Assembly: GCF_014646115.1 (NCBI RefSeq)
Contig: NZ_BMMV01000001.1
Coordinates: 550,628-614,627 of the forward strand
Source: Streptomyces camponoticapitis
Lineage (GTDB): Bacteria; Actinomycetota; Actinomycetes; Streptomycetales; Streptomycetaceae
Reading direction: 5' to 3'
DNA: 64,000 nucleotides
The position numbers and the translations under genes were made by a program. Below, piece by piece: positions 43,709 through 52,423 of the stretch. Every line of letters begins with the position of its first letter. Position 1 is the stretch's first letter. The notes below the pieces were generated by a model that worked only from the letters and a program-made list of their open reading frames with translations, was not told the origin of the DNA and ran no database searches.

Positions 43709-44719
43709 ATGCGCCGCTACGGCAAGAACCCGGACGAGGACGACATCCGCTCCCGCCCCAACCCCAAGGGCAACCGACCGCGCACCAACATCCGCCCCAA
43801 GCACGAGGACGCGGCCGAGGGAATGGTGCTCACCGTCGACCGCGGTCGGCTCACCTGTCTGGTGGGCGAGACCGTCGTCCTGGCGATGAAGGCACGGGAG
43901 CTGGGCCGCAAGGCCGCCGTGGTGGGCGACCAGGTGTGGATCGTCGGGGACCTCAGCGGCAAGAAGGACACGCTGGCGCGCATCGTACGGATCGAGAAGC
44001 GACGCTCCGTACTGAGGCGCACGGCGGACGACGACGACCCGTACGAGCGCGTGATCGTCGCCAACGCCGACCAGCTCGCGGTGGTGACCGCCCTCGCCGA
44101 CCCCGAGCCGCGGCCCCGGCTGATCGACCGCTGTCTGGTCGCGGCGTTCGACGCGGGCCTCGAACCACTGCTGATCCTCACGAAGTCCGACCTGGCGTCG
44201 GCGGACGAACTCCTGGACACCTACCGGCCGTTGGGTATCCGATACGTCGTCACACGACGGGACGAACTGGAGACGGGAGAGGCGGCCGACCGCGTACGCG
44301 AATACCTCGCGGGCCGTATGACCGCGTTCGTCGGGCACTCCGGCGTCGGCAAGACGACCCTGGTCAACGCGCTCGTACCGGATGACCGCCGGCGGACGAC
44401 CGGCCTGGTCAACGCGGTCACCGGGCGCGGCAGGCACACCACGACGTCCGCGCTCGCACTGCCGCTGGAGAAGGCGGACGGCTGGGTCATCGACACTCCG
44501 GGCATCCGTTCCTTCGGTCTCAACCACGTCGATCCGTCGCGCGTCATCCTGGCCTTCCCGGACCTGGTCCCGGGGACGGAGAACTGCCCACGCGGGTGCG
44601 GCCACGACGAACCGGACTGCGCGCTCGACGCGTGGGTGGCCGAGGGGCACGCGGACCCGTCGAGGCTCGACTCACTGCGCCGTCTGCTCTCGACCCGGGA
44701 ACGACGCGAGGGCGACTGA
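43709..44719 (+). CDS. rsgA: Ribosome small-subunit maturation GTPase RsgA
   Basis: A 336-residue circularly permuted GTPase. An OB fold (around 35-100) precedes the G domain, where ILTKSDL (G4) comes before GHSGVGKTTL (G1) and DTPGIRSFGL (G3). The zinc knuckle CPRGCGHDEPDC follows. It checks late 30S assembly. The start at ATG 43709 overlaps none of aroA but is only 4 bp downstream, implying one transcript. Confidence 0.96.
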   Translation: MRRYGKNPDEDDIRSRPNPKGNRPRTNIRPKHEDAAEGMVLTVDRGRLTCLVGETVVLAMKARELGRKAAVVGDQVWIVGDLSGKKDTLARIVRIEKRRSVLRRTADDDDPYERVIVANADQLAVVTALADPEPRPRLIDRCLVAAFDAGLEPLLILTKSDLASADELLDTYRPLGIRYVVTRRDELETGEAADRVREYLAGRMTAFVGHSGVGKTTLVNALVPDDRRRTTGLVNAVTGRGRHTTTSALALPLEKADGWVIDTPGIRSFGLNHVDPSRVILAFPDLVPGTENCPRGCGHDEPDCALDAWVAEGHADPSRLDSLRRLLSTRERREGD

Positions 44720-44842
44720 TCCCGCCATGTTTGCCTCTCGCGAGCCTTGGCGAGTGCATAAACTCACCACGTCTTGGCAAGGTCTAGCAAGGGTCGCCAA
44801 AGGCTGACGAACGACGCGGTCACCGAGCGGGAGGCACTAACG

Positions 44843-45169
44843 ATGGCGTGGCTGCTGGTCGTGGTCGCAGGGCTGCTGGAGACGGGCTTCGCCGTCTGTC
44901 TCAAGCTCTCCCACGGATTCACCCGGCTCTGGCCGACGATCGCCTTCGCGGTTTTCGCACTCGCCAGCTTCGGTCTGCTGACGCTCTCCCTCAAGAAGCT
45001 CGACGTAGGACCGGCGTACGCGGTGTGGACGGGCATCGGCGCGGCCGGCACGGCGATCTACGGGATGGTCTTCCTCGACGACCTGGTCTCCACACTGAAG
45101 ATCGTCTCGATCTCGCTGGTCATCATCGGCGTCATCGGCCTCCAGCTCTCGGGCTCGTCCCAGCACTGA
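44843..45169 (+). CDS. Small multidrug resistance (SMR/EmrE-type) exporter
   Basis: A four-helix protein of 108 residues. Glu14-region GLLETGFAVCLKLSHGF holds the essential glutamate, and TRLWPTIAFAVFALASFGLL and GPAYAVWTGIGAAGTAIYGM are the usual SMR helices. As a proton-coupled dimer it exports small cations or guanidinium. CGGGAGGC lies about 10 nt before the ATG. The gene's 3' end overlaps a convergent TetR gene by 38 bp, and that regulator may control it. The leader has short direct and inverted repeats. Confidence 0.93.
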   Translation: MAWLLVVVAGLLETGFAVCLKLSHGFTRLWPTIAFAVFALASFGLLTLSLKKLDVGPAYAVWTGIGAAGTAIYGMVFLDDLVSTLKIVSISLVIIGVIGLQLSGSSQH

Positions 45170-46052
45170 CCCCCGCGACGGAGCCGGCGACGGCTGCGCG
45201 CACCAGCCGCCCGACGGGCTCGCCGTCCGGCGCGACGACATGCGCGAGGGCGAGCCGGACGGCCAGTTCGCACCGGAAGGCGAGCTCGGCGGAGTCGTCC
45301 TTCGTACGGAGATGGGGCTCGGGGGCACGGAGCGGGGCGGCGGGGCGGCCGTCCTCGAACCGGGCCTGTTCGGACCGGGCCTGTTCGGGCCGGAGCTGAT
45401 CCGGCCGGAGCTGATCCGGCCGCGCGTGCTCCGGTCTGCGGTGCTGCGCCGTACGCCCCCGCTCGGCACGCGCCTGTTCCGCCCGCGCCTGCTCGACGCG
45501 CGCCCGCTGCACCCGGCCCGCCTGCACCCGGAGCGGTTCGCTGCGCGCCGGCCCGCCCGGCTCCGTACGGCCCCGGCGGTCCGGCCGCCCCGGATCCAGC
45601 GCGGCCACGGCCCGGTTCCGTACCGCGGCCACCAGATCCGCCGGCGCGGGAGGTCCGGCGTCCGCGCGGCGTTGCGCGGGCGCGCCGCCCGGCGGGGCAG
45701 CGGGGCGTACGGGACGGGGCGCCGGATGACGGTCGGTCCAGCAGTCGGTGAGCAGGGCCCGCAGCAGGGGCCTGGAGCGCGCCTCGGCGACCGTCCACTC
45801 GGCCACCGACACCAGCCGGTCCACGGGGTCGGCCGGCTCGGTCAGCAACCGCTCGACGCCGTGCAGATAGAGGTCGGCCTCCCGCCGTACCAGGGCGCGG
45901 GCGAGACCGTCCTTGCTGCCGAACTCGTTGTACAGGGTCTGCCGCGAGACCCCGGCGGCCGACGCGACGTCGACCATCCTGACGGCGGACCAGGACTGGT
46001 CCGTGAGCGCCGAAAGAGCGGCATTGAGTAGGGCTTCACGCGCTGTAGGCAT
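45132..46052 (-). CDS. TetR-family regulator with low-complexity insert
   Basis: Encodes 306 residues, against about 200 for typical TetR. The HTH is VRMVDVASAAGVSRQTLYNEF (around 25-45). After the normal ligand domain start (up to about 120), a ~110-residue Arg/Gln/Glu/Pro/Ala-rich stretch appears with repeats of EQAR and DQLRP units (PDQLRPDQLRPEQARSEQAR), then a C-terminal helical end. The insert is probably disordered. The 3' end overlaps the SMR exporter gene convergently, making that exporter the likely target. Confidence 0.87.
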   Translation of the reverse strand: MPTAREALLNAALSALTDQSWSAVRMVDVASAAGVSRQTLYNEFGSKDGLARALVRREADLYLHGVERLLTEPADPVDRLVSVAEWTVAEARSRPLLRALLTDCWTDRHPAPRPVRPAAPPGGAPAQRRADAGPPAPADLVAAVRNRAVAALDPGRPDRRGRTEPGGPARSEPLRVQAGRVQRARVEQARAEQARAERGRTAQHRRPEHARPDQLRPDQLRPEQARSEQARFEDGRPAAPLRAPEPHLRTKDDSAELAFRCELAVRLALAHVVAPDGEPVGRLVRAAVAGSVAGVSAGTSPRAGGR

Positions 46053-46185
46053 AGGTGCCTCCCGGGCCGTTCGGCTCCGCACTCAGAGTTGACGCAGCCT
46101 CGCGCGCTGTCAAGAGGACCCGGAGCCGGTCCGGCTGCCGATCGGCCGTAGCCCGATCTTGGACGCTGTCGATACTGTGACGACC

Positions 46186-46986
46186 ATGCCCGATTACCAC
46201 GATGATCTGCGACTCGCCCATGTCCTCGCGGACGCCGCCGACGCCGCGACGATGGACCGGTTCAAGGCTCTCGACCTGAAGGTCGAGACCAAACCGGACA
46301 TGACCCCGGTGAGTGAGGCCGACAAGTCGGCCGAGGAGCTGATCCGCGGCAATCTCCAGCGCGCCAGGCCGCGGGACGCGGTGCTGGGCGAGGAGTACGG
46401 CATCGAGGGCACAGGTCCGCGGCGCTGGGTGATCGACCCGATCGACGGCACCAAGAACTACGTACGCGGCGTACCCGTCTGGGCCACGCTGATCTCCCTG
46501 ATGGTCGCGGGCGAGGGCGGCTACGAGCCGGTGGTCGGCGTGGTCTCCGCGCCCGCGCTGGCACGCCGCTGGTGGGCGGCGAAGGGCGGCGGCGCCTACT
46601 CGGGCCGCAGCCTGTCGTCGGCGACCCGGCTGCGGGTCTCGAAGGTCTCGCGGGTGGGGGACGCCTCGTTCGCGCACTCCTCACTGAAGGGCTGGGAGGA
46701 GCAGGGCCGCCTCGACGGCTTCCTGGATCTGACGCGGGCCTGCTGGCGTACGCGCGGGTACGGCGATTTCTGGCCGTACATGATGGTCGCCGAGGGGGCG
46801 GTGGACATGTGCGCGGAGCCGGAGCTCTCGCTGTGGGACATGGCGGCGCCGGCGATCATCGTGCAGGAGGCGGGGGGCCGGTTCACGGGCCTGGACGGGC
46901 GTTCCGGACCGCACAGCGGCAACGCGGCGGCGTCGAACGGGGTGCTGCACGAGGAGCTGCTCGGTTATCTGAACCAGCGCTACTGA
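46186..46986 (+). CDS. hisN: Histidinol-phosphatase (inositol monophosphatase family)
   Basis: Encodes 266 residues. Metal-site motifs: GEEYG (around 67-71), DPIDGTKNYVRGVP (Asp-Pro-Ile-Asp-Gly-Thr), and SLWDMAAPAIIVQEAGG. This FIG/IMPase-type protein is the HisN that replaces the bifunctional HisB phosphatase in actinobacteria, the second-last step of histidine synthesis. Divergent from tetR and monocistronic, with start ATG 46186. Confidence 0.93.
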   Translation: MPDYHDDLRLAHVLADAADAATMDRFKALDLKVETKPDMTPVSEADKSAEELIRGNLQRARPRDAVLGEEYGIEGTGPRRWVIDPIDGTKNYVRGVPVWATLISLMVAGEGGYEPVVGVVSAPALARRWWAAKGGGAYSGRSLSSATRLRVSKVSRVGDASFAHSSLKGWEEQGRLDGFLDLTRACWRTRGYGDFWPYMMVAEGAVDMCAEPELSLWDMAAPAIIVQEAGGRFTGLDGRSGPHSGNAAASNGVLHEELLGYLNQRY

Positions 46987-47312
46987 CGGCGGCGGGTCTC
47001 GGTCCGGCGCGATCCACGCCGCGCGATTCACGTCGCGCGATTCAGGTCGGTGCTGTCGGCGCGCGGCCTCGCCCGGGCATCGCCGACGCCGTCCGGGAAA
47101 TTAATTCTCGGGGCGATGGGCCATTCGGGGGACGTGGAGCCCTTGGGGCACCCGGGGCGCGCGTCTCTGATCACCGCGCGCCGGGTACGTTGCTCCGCCC
47201 GCCCCCTTGTTGACGGAGCGTGCCGGTGTCACTCTGAAAGTCCCCCCACTTGTGAACTTGTGAATCCGTTCTCCAGCAGAGAGACCGGTTCACCGAGGAG
47301 GTGGCTCCATCC
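46987..47312. other. 326-bp gap before the CBS gene, with a 14-bp triplet repeat
   Basis: The gap has no gene. Near its left end three tandem 14-bp copies (GCGCGATYCACGYC type) lie at 47007, 47021 and 47035, ending at 47048. An AT-rich element AAATTAATTC lies near 47098. The right end carries GAGGAGG for the CBS gene. Promoters are likely but not pinpointed. Confidence 0.6.
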
Positions 47313-47714
47313 ATGCTCGTCCGTGACGCCATGAGCACGGTGGTCCTCACCATCGGGCCCACCCATACACTCCGCCAGTCCGCTCAGCTGATGGCGGCAC
47401 GCCGGGTCGGCGCCGCAGTGGTGCTCGACACCGAAACCAGCGGGCTCGGGATCCTCACCGAGCGTGACATCCTGATCTCGATCGGCGGCGGGCAGGATCC
47501 CGACGTCGAACTCGCCGGTACGCACACCACCACGGAGGTCGTGTACGCCTCACCGGTCTGGACCCTGGAGGAGGCGGCCGAGGCGATGACGCACGGCGGC
47601 TTCCGTCATCTGATCGTCTGCGACGACCGGGAGCCGGTCGGCATCGTGTCCGTACGCGACATCATCCGCTGCTGGGCGCCCGCGAGGCGCCGCCCGACGG
47701 CGCTGACGGGCTGA
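47313..47714 (+). CDS. CBS-domain pair protein
   Basis: A 133-residue protein made of two CBS motifs: VRDAMSTVVLTIGPTHTLRQ (around 3-22) with GLGILTERDIL, and TTEVVYASPVWTLEEAAEAM with VGIVSVRDIIR. CBS pairs bind adenosyl ligands such as AMP, ATP or SAM. It lacks an effector domain, so it probably acts by interaction. ATG 47313 is preceded by AGGAGG 10 nt upstream; GTG 47301 sits too close to the site. Confidence 0.9.
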   Translation: MLVRDAMSTVVLTIGPTHTLRQSAQLMAARRVGAAVVLDTETSGLGILTERDILISIGGGQDPDVELAGTHTTTEVVYASPVWTLEEAAEAMTHGGFRHLIVCDDREPVGIVSVRDIIRCWAPARRRPTALTG

Positions 47715-47740
47715 GCCGGAGAGACATCAGGGAGCAGCGG

Positions 47741-47774
47741 TGGAGGCCGGATCCGTCCCGGAACCCGGCCTCCA
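47741..47774. terminator. Bidirectional terminator, CBS gene / katA
   Basis: A 10-bp stem (47741-47750 with 47765-47774) and a 14-nt loop lie between the convergent genes. Confidence 0.82.
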
Positions 47775-47795
47775 CCCCTTCATCGGCGAGGGCCG

Positions 47796-49247
47796 TCAGC
47801 CGCGCAGGGCCTGGACCGCGGTGTCGAGCCGCTTGCCGAAGTCTCCGTCCGCCTGACGGAAGTTGTTGATCGCGCGCTCGGCGATGTCGTCGCGCGAGAC
47901 CTTGGAGATGAACTGGGCGAGGTTGTCGACCAGCCGCGCCTTCTCGTCCTCCGACATCAGCCGGTAGAGGTTTCCGGCCTGCACGAAGTCGTTGTCCTCC
48001 GCGTGGACGGGGGCCTCGGTGTTGCCGGTGGTGCCGGTGACCTGGGTGGGCTGCCAGAGCGGCCGGTCCGTCTGGAAGGGGCCGCCGAAGCTGTTCGGCT
48101 CGTAGTTCTTGGCGCCCTTGTGACGGCCGTCGTACAGGAAGCCGTCACGGCTGTTCGTACGCGCGTCGGTGGCGTGCGGACGGTTCACCGGCAGGTGGTC
48201 GGCGTTGATGCCGACGCGGTAGCGGTGGGCGTCGCCGTACGCGAAGAGACGGCCCTGGAGCATCTTGTCGGGCGACGGGCCGATGCCGGGCACGAAGTGC
48301 GCCGGGCTGAAGATGGACTGCTCGACCTCCGCGAAGATGTTCTCCGGGTTGCGGTTGAGCTCCAGCTTGCCGATCTCGATCGGAGGGTAGTCCTCGTGCG
48401 GCCAGACCTTGGTCAGGTCGAACGGGTTGAAGCGGTAGTTGGCCGCCTCCGCCGCCGGCATGACCTGGATCTGCACGGTCCACAAGGGGAATTCACCACG
48501 CTCGATGGACTCGCGCAGATCGCGCTGGTGGCTGTCCGGGTCCATGCCCGAGAGCTGGTTGGCCTCGTCGGTCGTGAGGTTCTTGATGCCCTGGTCGGTC
48601 TTGAAGTGGTACTTGACCCAGAAGACCTCGCCGGCCTCGTTGTTCCACTGGTACGTGTGCGAGCCGTACCCGTTCATGTGGCGCAGCGTGGCGGGGATGC
48701 CGCGGTCGCCGAACAGCCAGGTCACCTGGTGCGTCGACTCGGGGCTCAGACCCCAGAAGTCCCATACGTTGTCAGCCTCCTGGCTGCCCGTGTACGGGTC
48801 GCGCTTCTGGGTGTGGATGAAGTCGGGGAACTTGATGGCGTCCTTGATGAAGAACACCGGGGTGTTGTTGCCGACGAGGTCGTAATTGCCCTCCTCGGTG
48901 TAGAACTTCAGCGCGAAGCCGCGCGGGTCGCGCACGGCGTCGGCCGAGCCGAGGTTGCCGGCGACGGTGGAGAAGCGCAGGAAGGTCTCGGTCTGCTTGC
49001 CGACCTCGGAGAGGAACTTCGCACGCGTCCACTGCGAGACATCGCGGGTGAGCGTGAAGGTGCCGTACGCACCGGCGCCCCGCGCGTGGACGATCCGCTC
49101 CGGGATGCGCTCGCGGTTGAAGTGGGCGAGCTTTTCGAGAAGAGTCTGATCCTGAACCAGAACGGGACCGCCGGCACCCGCCGTCTCGCTGTTCTGGTTG
49201 TCGGCGACCGGCGCGCCGGCCTCCGTGGTGAGCGGTCCCTGCGTCAC
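47796..49247 (-). CDS. katA: Monofunctional heme catalase KatA
   Basis: A small-subunit (clade 3) catalase of 483 residues. Active His is in [12 protein letters not shown], Asn in [19 protein letters not shown], and the heme Tyr ligand in [12 protein letters not shown]. It degrades hydrogen peroxide. GTG 49247 is chosen because AGGAGG lies 6 nt upstream; an ATG at 49265 would place that sequence inside the gene. It is divergent from the Fur-type catR, its likely peroxide-sensing repressor. Confidence 0.95.
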   Translation of the reverse strand: MTQGPLTTEAGAPVADNQNSETAGAGGPVLVQDQTLLEKLAHFNRERIPERIVHARGAGAYGTFTLTRDVSQWTRAKFLSEVGKQTETFLRFSTVAGNLGSADAVRDPRGFALKFYTEEGNYDLVGNNTPVFFIKDAIKFPDFIHTQKRDPYTGSQEADNVWDFWGLSPESTHQVTWLFGDRGIPATLRHMNGYGSHTYQWNNEAGEVFWVKYHFKTDQGIKNLTTDEANQLSGMDPDSHQRDLRESIERGEFPLWTVQIQVMPAAEAANYRFNPFDLTKVWPHEDYPPIEIGKLELNRNPENIFAEVEQSIFSPAHFVPGIGPSPDKMLQGRLFAYGDAHRYRVGINADHLPVNRPHATDARTNSRDGFLYDGRHKGAKNYEPNSFGGPFQTDRPLWQPTQVTGTTGNTEAPVHAEDNDFVQAGNLYRLMSEDEKARLVDNLAQFISKVSRDDIAERAINNFRQADGDFGKRLDTAVQALRG

Positions 49248-49303
49248 GTGCGCCTCCTGCGTCATACCTGCTGAACTCTGTCCCTCGGCGATTGCCTGTA
49301 GCG

Positions 49304-49331
49304 ATCCTACGATGGACTTTGTCTAAGTCAA
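49304..49331 (-). promoter_or_regulatory. katA promoter with overlapping inverted-repeat operator
   Basis: On the minus strand TTGACT (49331-49326) and TAGGAT (49309-49304), with a 16-bp spacer, form a vegetative promoter. GACTT-N5-AAGTC (49315-49329) lies across the -35 and spacer, so a Fur-family repressor there would block transcription. Confidence 0.75.
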
Positions 49332-49392
49332 GTAAGGGTCCAACTCCACACTCGTTCAGGATCTGGGCGCCCTCACTGTTAAGCTGATCCTC

Positions 49393-49809
49393 ATGAGTGA
49401 CCTGTTGGAACGACTTCGCGAACGCGGCTGGCGGATGACCGCCCAGCGACGCGTGGTGGCCGAGGTCCTCGACGGGGACCACGTGCACCTCACGGCGGAC
49501 GAGGTGCACGCACGCGCCGTCGCCAGGCTCCCCGAGATCTCCAGAGCCACCGTGTACAACACGCTGGGCGAGATGGTGACGCTCGGCGAGGTTCTCGAGG
49601 TGTCAACGGACCGGCGCGCGAAAAGGTACGACCCCAACGCCCACCGGCCGCACCACCACTTGGTCTGCGCGCACTGCGGCACGATCCGCGACGTGCACCC
49701 GACGGGCGATCTGCTGGCCGACCTGCCGACGACGGAGCGTTTCGGTTTCGCGATCTCGGACGTGGAAGTGACGTACCGGGGCACCTGCCCCAACTGCGCC
49801 CGGGGCTGA
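49393..49809 (+). CDS. catR: Fur-family peroxide regulator CatR
   Basis: A 138-residue PerR-type Fur protein. The winged helix is WRMTAQRRVVAEVLDG to PEISRATVYNTLGEMV, and metal sites lie in HRPHHHLVCAHCG (His cluster and CXXC) and CPNC near the end. PerR-type repressors bind Fe2+ or Mn2+ and are inactivated by peroxide. Divergence from katA across the operator matches the known catR-catA arrangement. Confidence 0.93.
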   Translation: MSDLLERLRERGWRMTAQRRVVAEVLDGDHVHLTADEVHARAVARLPEISRATVYNTLGEMVTLGEVLEVSTDRRAKRYDPNAHRPHHHLVCAHCGTIRDVHPTGDLLADLPTTERFGFAISDVEVTYRGTCPNCARG

Positions 49810-49852
49810 ACCCACTCCACACGGCCCGGCTCCATACCGCCCGTGAACACGA

Positions 49853-49888
49853 CGAAGGCCCGGATCCTGATCAGGATCCGGGCCTTCG
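49853..49888. terminator. Terminator shared by catR and tRNA-fMet copy 1
   Basis: A perfect 36-bp palindrome (arms 49853-49870 and 49871-49888), nearly identical to the hairpin after the second tRNA copy. Confidence 0.88.
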
Positions 49889-49898
49889 CCCTTCTGAG

Positions 49899-49972
49899 TA
49901 GCGGGGACAGGATTTGAACCTGCGACCTCTGGGTTATGAGCCCAGCGAGCTACCGAGCTGCTCCACCCCGCG
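49899..49972 (-). tRNA. Initiator tRNA-fMet (CAT), copy 1
   Basis: A 74-nt body, CCA not encoded. The anticodon loop is CTCATAA (CAU). Initiator marks are the C1-U72 mismatch and three G-C pairs next to the anticodon loop (GGG/CCC). The T arm is GCAGGTTCAAATCCTG. Body identical to the second copy at 52308. Confidence 0.97.
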
Positions 49973-50084
49973 TCGGTGAACTCGACATTACGTCACCCCG
50001 TCGACCAGCGCAAATCCCTCTTTCGGCGCCGGACCGCCGACGGAGCGGCCCGGCGGGCCGCGGTCGCCCGACGGCGACCGCGGC

Positions 50085-52070
50085 TCACGCGGTCAGCTCC
50101 TGGTGCAGCGCCTCGCGCAGCCGCGCGGCCCGCTCGGCGACCTCGGACGGTCCCAGCTCCACCGCGCGTGCGCACCAGCGCTGCCCCTCGGCCAGCTCCC
50201 CGCGCCGGGCCGCGAGCAGCGCGAGCCGCAGCGCCGCCCGCCCGTGGCCGGCCTGCGCGGCTCGGGACCACCAGAGCGCCGCTTCCCGCTCACTGCCCTC
50301 GCGGGCCAGCAGCAGCCCCAGGTTGAAGGCGCCGTTGCGGCTGCCCGCCTCGGCCGCCTCCCGGTACCAGCGCGCCGCGTCCGTCATGTCGCCGCGGCCA
50401 GCGGCGAGCATCCCGACCCGTACCTGGGCACGCCGGTGACCCTGCTCGGCCGCGCGCTCGTACCACTGCTCGCACTCGGTCTTCTCCGGCTGCGCCTCGC
50501 CGAGCGCCGGCGCGCCCGCGGGCGGCTGCCGCGCGTCCAGCACCGTCGCCAGCCGGAACGCGGCCTCCGCGCTGCCGCCACCCGCGGCGCAGCGCAGATG
50601 CCGCTCCGCCGCCTGCTCGTCACCGTCCCTGAGGCACGCGATGCCCACCTGAAGGGCCGCTTCCGTATGCCCGGCCGCCGCTGCCCGCTCGTACCAGACG
50701 AGGGCCGCACGGTCGTCGTCACGGCCCGCGTAGAGGATGCCGAGGTTGAACGCGGCGTCGACGCTGCCCGCCTCGGCGGCCTTGGAGAACCAGGGCTCGG
50801 CGCCCGTCGGATCCCCGGCCTGGAGGAGCAGCACGGCGAGGGCGTTGGCCGCCTCGCGGTGGCCCGCGTAGGCGGCCCGGCGGTACCACTGCTCGGCCTG
50901 TGCCGTACGGTCCTGGGCCGTGCAGAGCAGCCCGAGGTTGTAGGCGCCGTTGACGTCGCCCGCGTCCATCGCGGCCCGGTACCAGCGCTCGGCGGTCTGC
51001 TGCTCACCGCGCGCGGCGTGGAGCGCGCCGAGCGCGTTGGCGGCGTTGCCGTCGCCGTCCTGCGCGGCTCGCAGCCACCACACGGCGGCGCTCTCCTCGT
51101 CACCGGCGTCGCGCAGCAGGAAACCGAGGGCGCAGGCGGCCCGCGCCTCGCCGTCCTCGGCGGCCGTCAGATACCAGCGCCCGGCCTCCTTCAGCTCACC
51201 GCGGCCCTCCAGGATCGCGCCGAGGTGCAGCGCGGCACGGCGGTGCCCGCGCGTGGCGGCCTGCCGGTACCACTGGGCGGCCTCGGCCAGCAGGGACTGC
51301 CCGGCGTCGGCCTCGGCGCCGGGGCCCGTACCGGGACCGGCCCCCTCGACGCCGACGAGGCCGACGGGGGCCCTGCGCACACCGGAGTCCGCGCTGTCGC
51401 GCTCTCCCTTGCCGGTGATGACCGCGCGGACGGTGTTGCCGGTACGCGCGGCCTGACGCGCCCGCCGCTCCAGCGCCCGCGCGAGGCGGTACGAGGCCTC
51501 CCGGTGCCCCTGCTCGGCGGCTGCCCGCAGCCACCGCTCCGAACCGATGTCGCTGCGGTGCTCCAGCAGATCGGCGAGCGCGTAGGCACCCAGCGCGTGC
51601 CCCTGCTCGGCGGACTGCCGCAGCCAGTACTCGGCGGCGGGCTCGTCGCCCTGCTCGCGGTAGTGCCTGCCGAGGGCGTGAGCGGCCGCGGCCGAACCGG
51701 CGACGGCGGCGACCCGCCACCAGCCCGACGCCTCTTCGGTGTATCCGCGCTGGTGGAGGAGGACACCCAGGTTGTTGGCGGCGGCGCGGTCGCCCCCGGC
51801 GGTCGCGGAGCGCAGGTAGTTCTCGGCGGAGTCGAGGTCACCACGGCGCAGCAGCAGCGCCCCGAGCACGCTCATGGACGCGACGTCGCCGCCCTCGGCG
51901 GCGCGCCGGTGGCGCGCCTCCGTCTCGGCGTCGGCGCTCTCCGTGGGGCCGCCGGCCGCTGTGGCACCGGTCGCGCCCCTGGAATTCTCGGACTCGGCGG
52001 AACTGTCTACCTGTCGCTGTACAAACCGCCCTGTCTCCAACAGAGTTGCCCTGTCCCCCATAAAATCCAT
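50085..52070 (-). CDS. Sel1-like repeat protein
   Basis: Encodes 661 residues built from about 15 Sel1/TPR-like repeats of ~36 residues (units such as AQWYRQAATRGHRRAALHLG and AERWYRAAMDAGDVNGAYNLG). A Gly/Ala-rich N-terminus of ~50 residues precedes them, and a ~50-residue linker (around 205-260, GKGERDSADSGVRR) splits the array. Such solenoids serve as adaptors. There is no signal peptide. The gene is flanked by identical tRNA-fMet genes and terminators. ATG 52070 is the first in frame. Confidence 0.9.
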   Translation of the reverse strand: MDFMGDRATLLETGRFVQRQVDSSAESENSRGATGATAAGGPTESADAETEARHRRAAEGGDVASMSVLGALLLRRGDLDSAENYLRSATAGGDRAAANNLGVLLHQRGYTEEASGWWRVAAVAGSAAAAHALGRHYREQGDEPAAEYWLRQSAEQGHALGAYALADLLEHRSDIGSERWLRAAAEQGHREASYRLARALERRARQAARTGNTVRAVITGKGERDSADSGVRRAPVGLVGVEGAGPGTGPGAEADAGQSLLAEAAQWYRQAATRGHRRAALHLGAILEGRGELKEAGRWYLTAAEDGEARAACALGFLLRDAGDEESAAVWWLRAAQDGDGNAANALGALHAARGEQQTAERWYRAAMDAGDVNGAYNLGLLCTAQDRTAQAEQWYRRAAYAGHREAANALAVLLLQAGDPTGAEPWFSKAAEAGSVDAAFNLGILYAGRDDDRAALVWYERAAAAGHTEAALQVGIACLRDGDEQAAERHLRCAAGGGSAEAAFRLATVLDARQPPAGAPALGEAQPEKTECEQWYERAAEQGHRRAQVRVGMLAAGRGDMTDAARWYREAAEAGSRNGAFNLGLLLAREGSEREAALWWSRAAQAGHGRAALRLALLAARRGELAEGQRWCARAVELGPSEVAERAARLREALHQELTA

Positions 52071-52262
52071 CGTTGCACCACCTGTTACCCGCGTACACCT
52101 GGTATATCGCGGCCACCAAGGTCACTTCAGCGTTTTGTCGACATGCCCACAGAGAGACAAGTCAAACGCCTATCCGGTCAACTCCCCACCATCGACACCC
52201 ACTTCACCGAACAGGGTGTCACGGACCGGACACGAACAGGTACGACAGCATCACAACACAGA

Positions 52263-52299
52263 GCGAAGGCCCGGATCCTGATCGGATCCGGGCCTTCGC
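52263..52299. terminator. Terminator of tRNA-fMet copy 2
   Basis: A 16-bp stem (52263-52278 with 52284-52299), loop TGATC, almost the same sequence as the terminator at 49853. Confidence 0.86.
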
Positions 52300-52307
52300 T
52301 TCGCCAG

Positions 52308-52381
52308 TAGCGGGGACAGGATTTGAACCTGCGACCTCTGGGTTATGAGCCCAGCGAGCTACCGAGCTGCTCCACCCCGCG
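52308..52381 (-). tRNA. Initiator tRNA-fMet (CAT), copy 2
   Basis: Same 74-nt body as the copy at 49899: CAU anticodon, C1-U72 mismatch, GGG/CCC anticodon-stem pairs, no encoded CCA. It lies about 2.4 kb from copy 1 in the same orientation. Confidence 0.97.
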
Positions 52382-52423
52382 TCGTTGTGTCCCAACCGTA
52401 CCACGACGCGGGGTTGTTACTGA

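Noticed and set aside
44720..44842. Guanidine riboswitch upstream of the SMR exporter
   Set aside because: The leader has palindromes such as CTTGGCAAGG but no paired hairpins with ACGR loops, and no other guanidine aptamer was recognisable.
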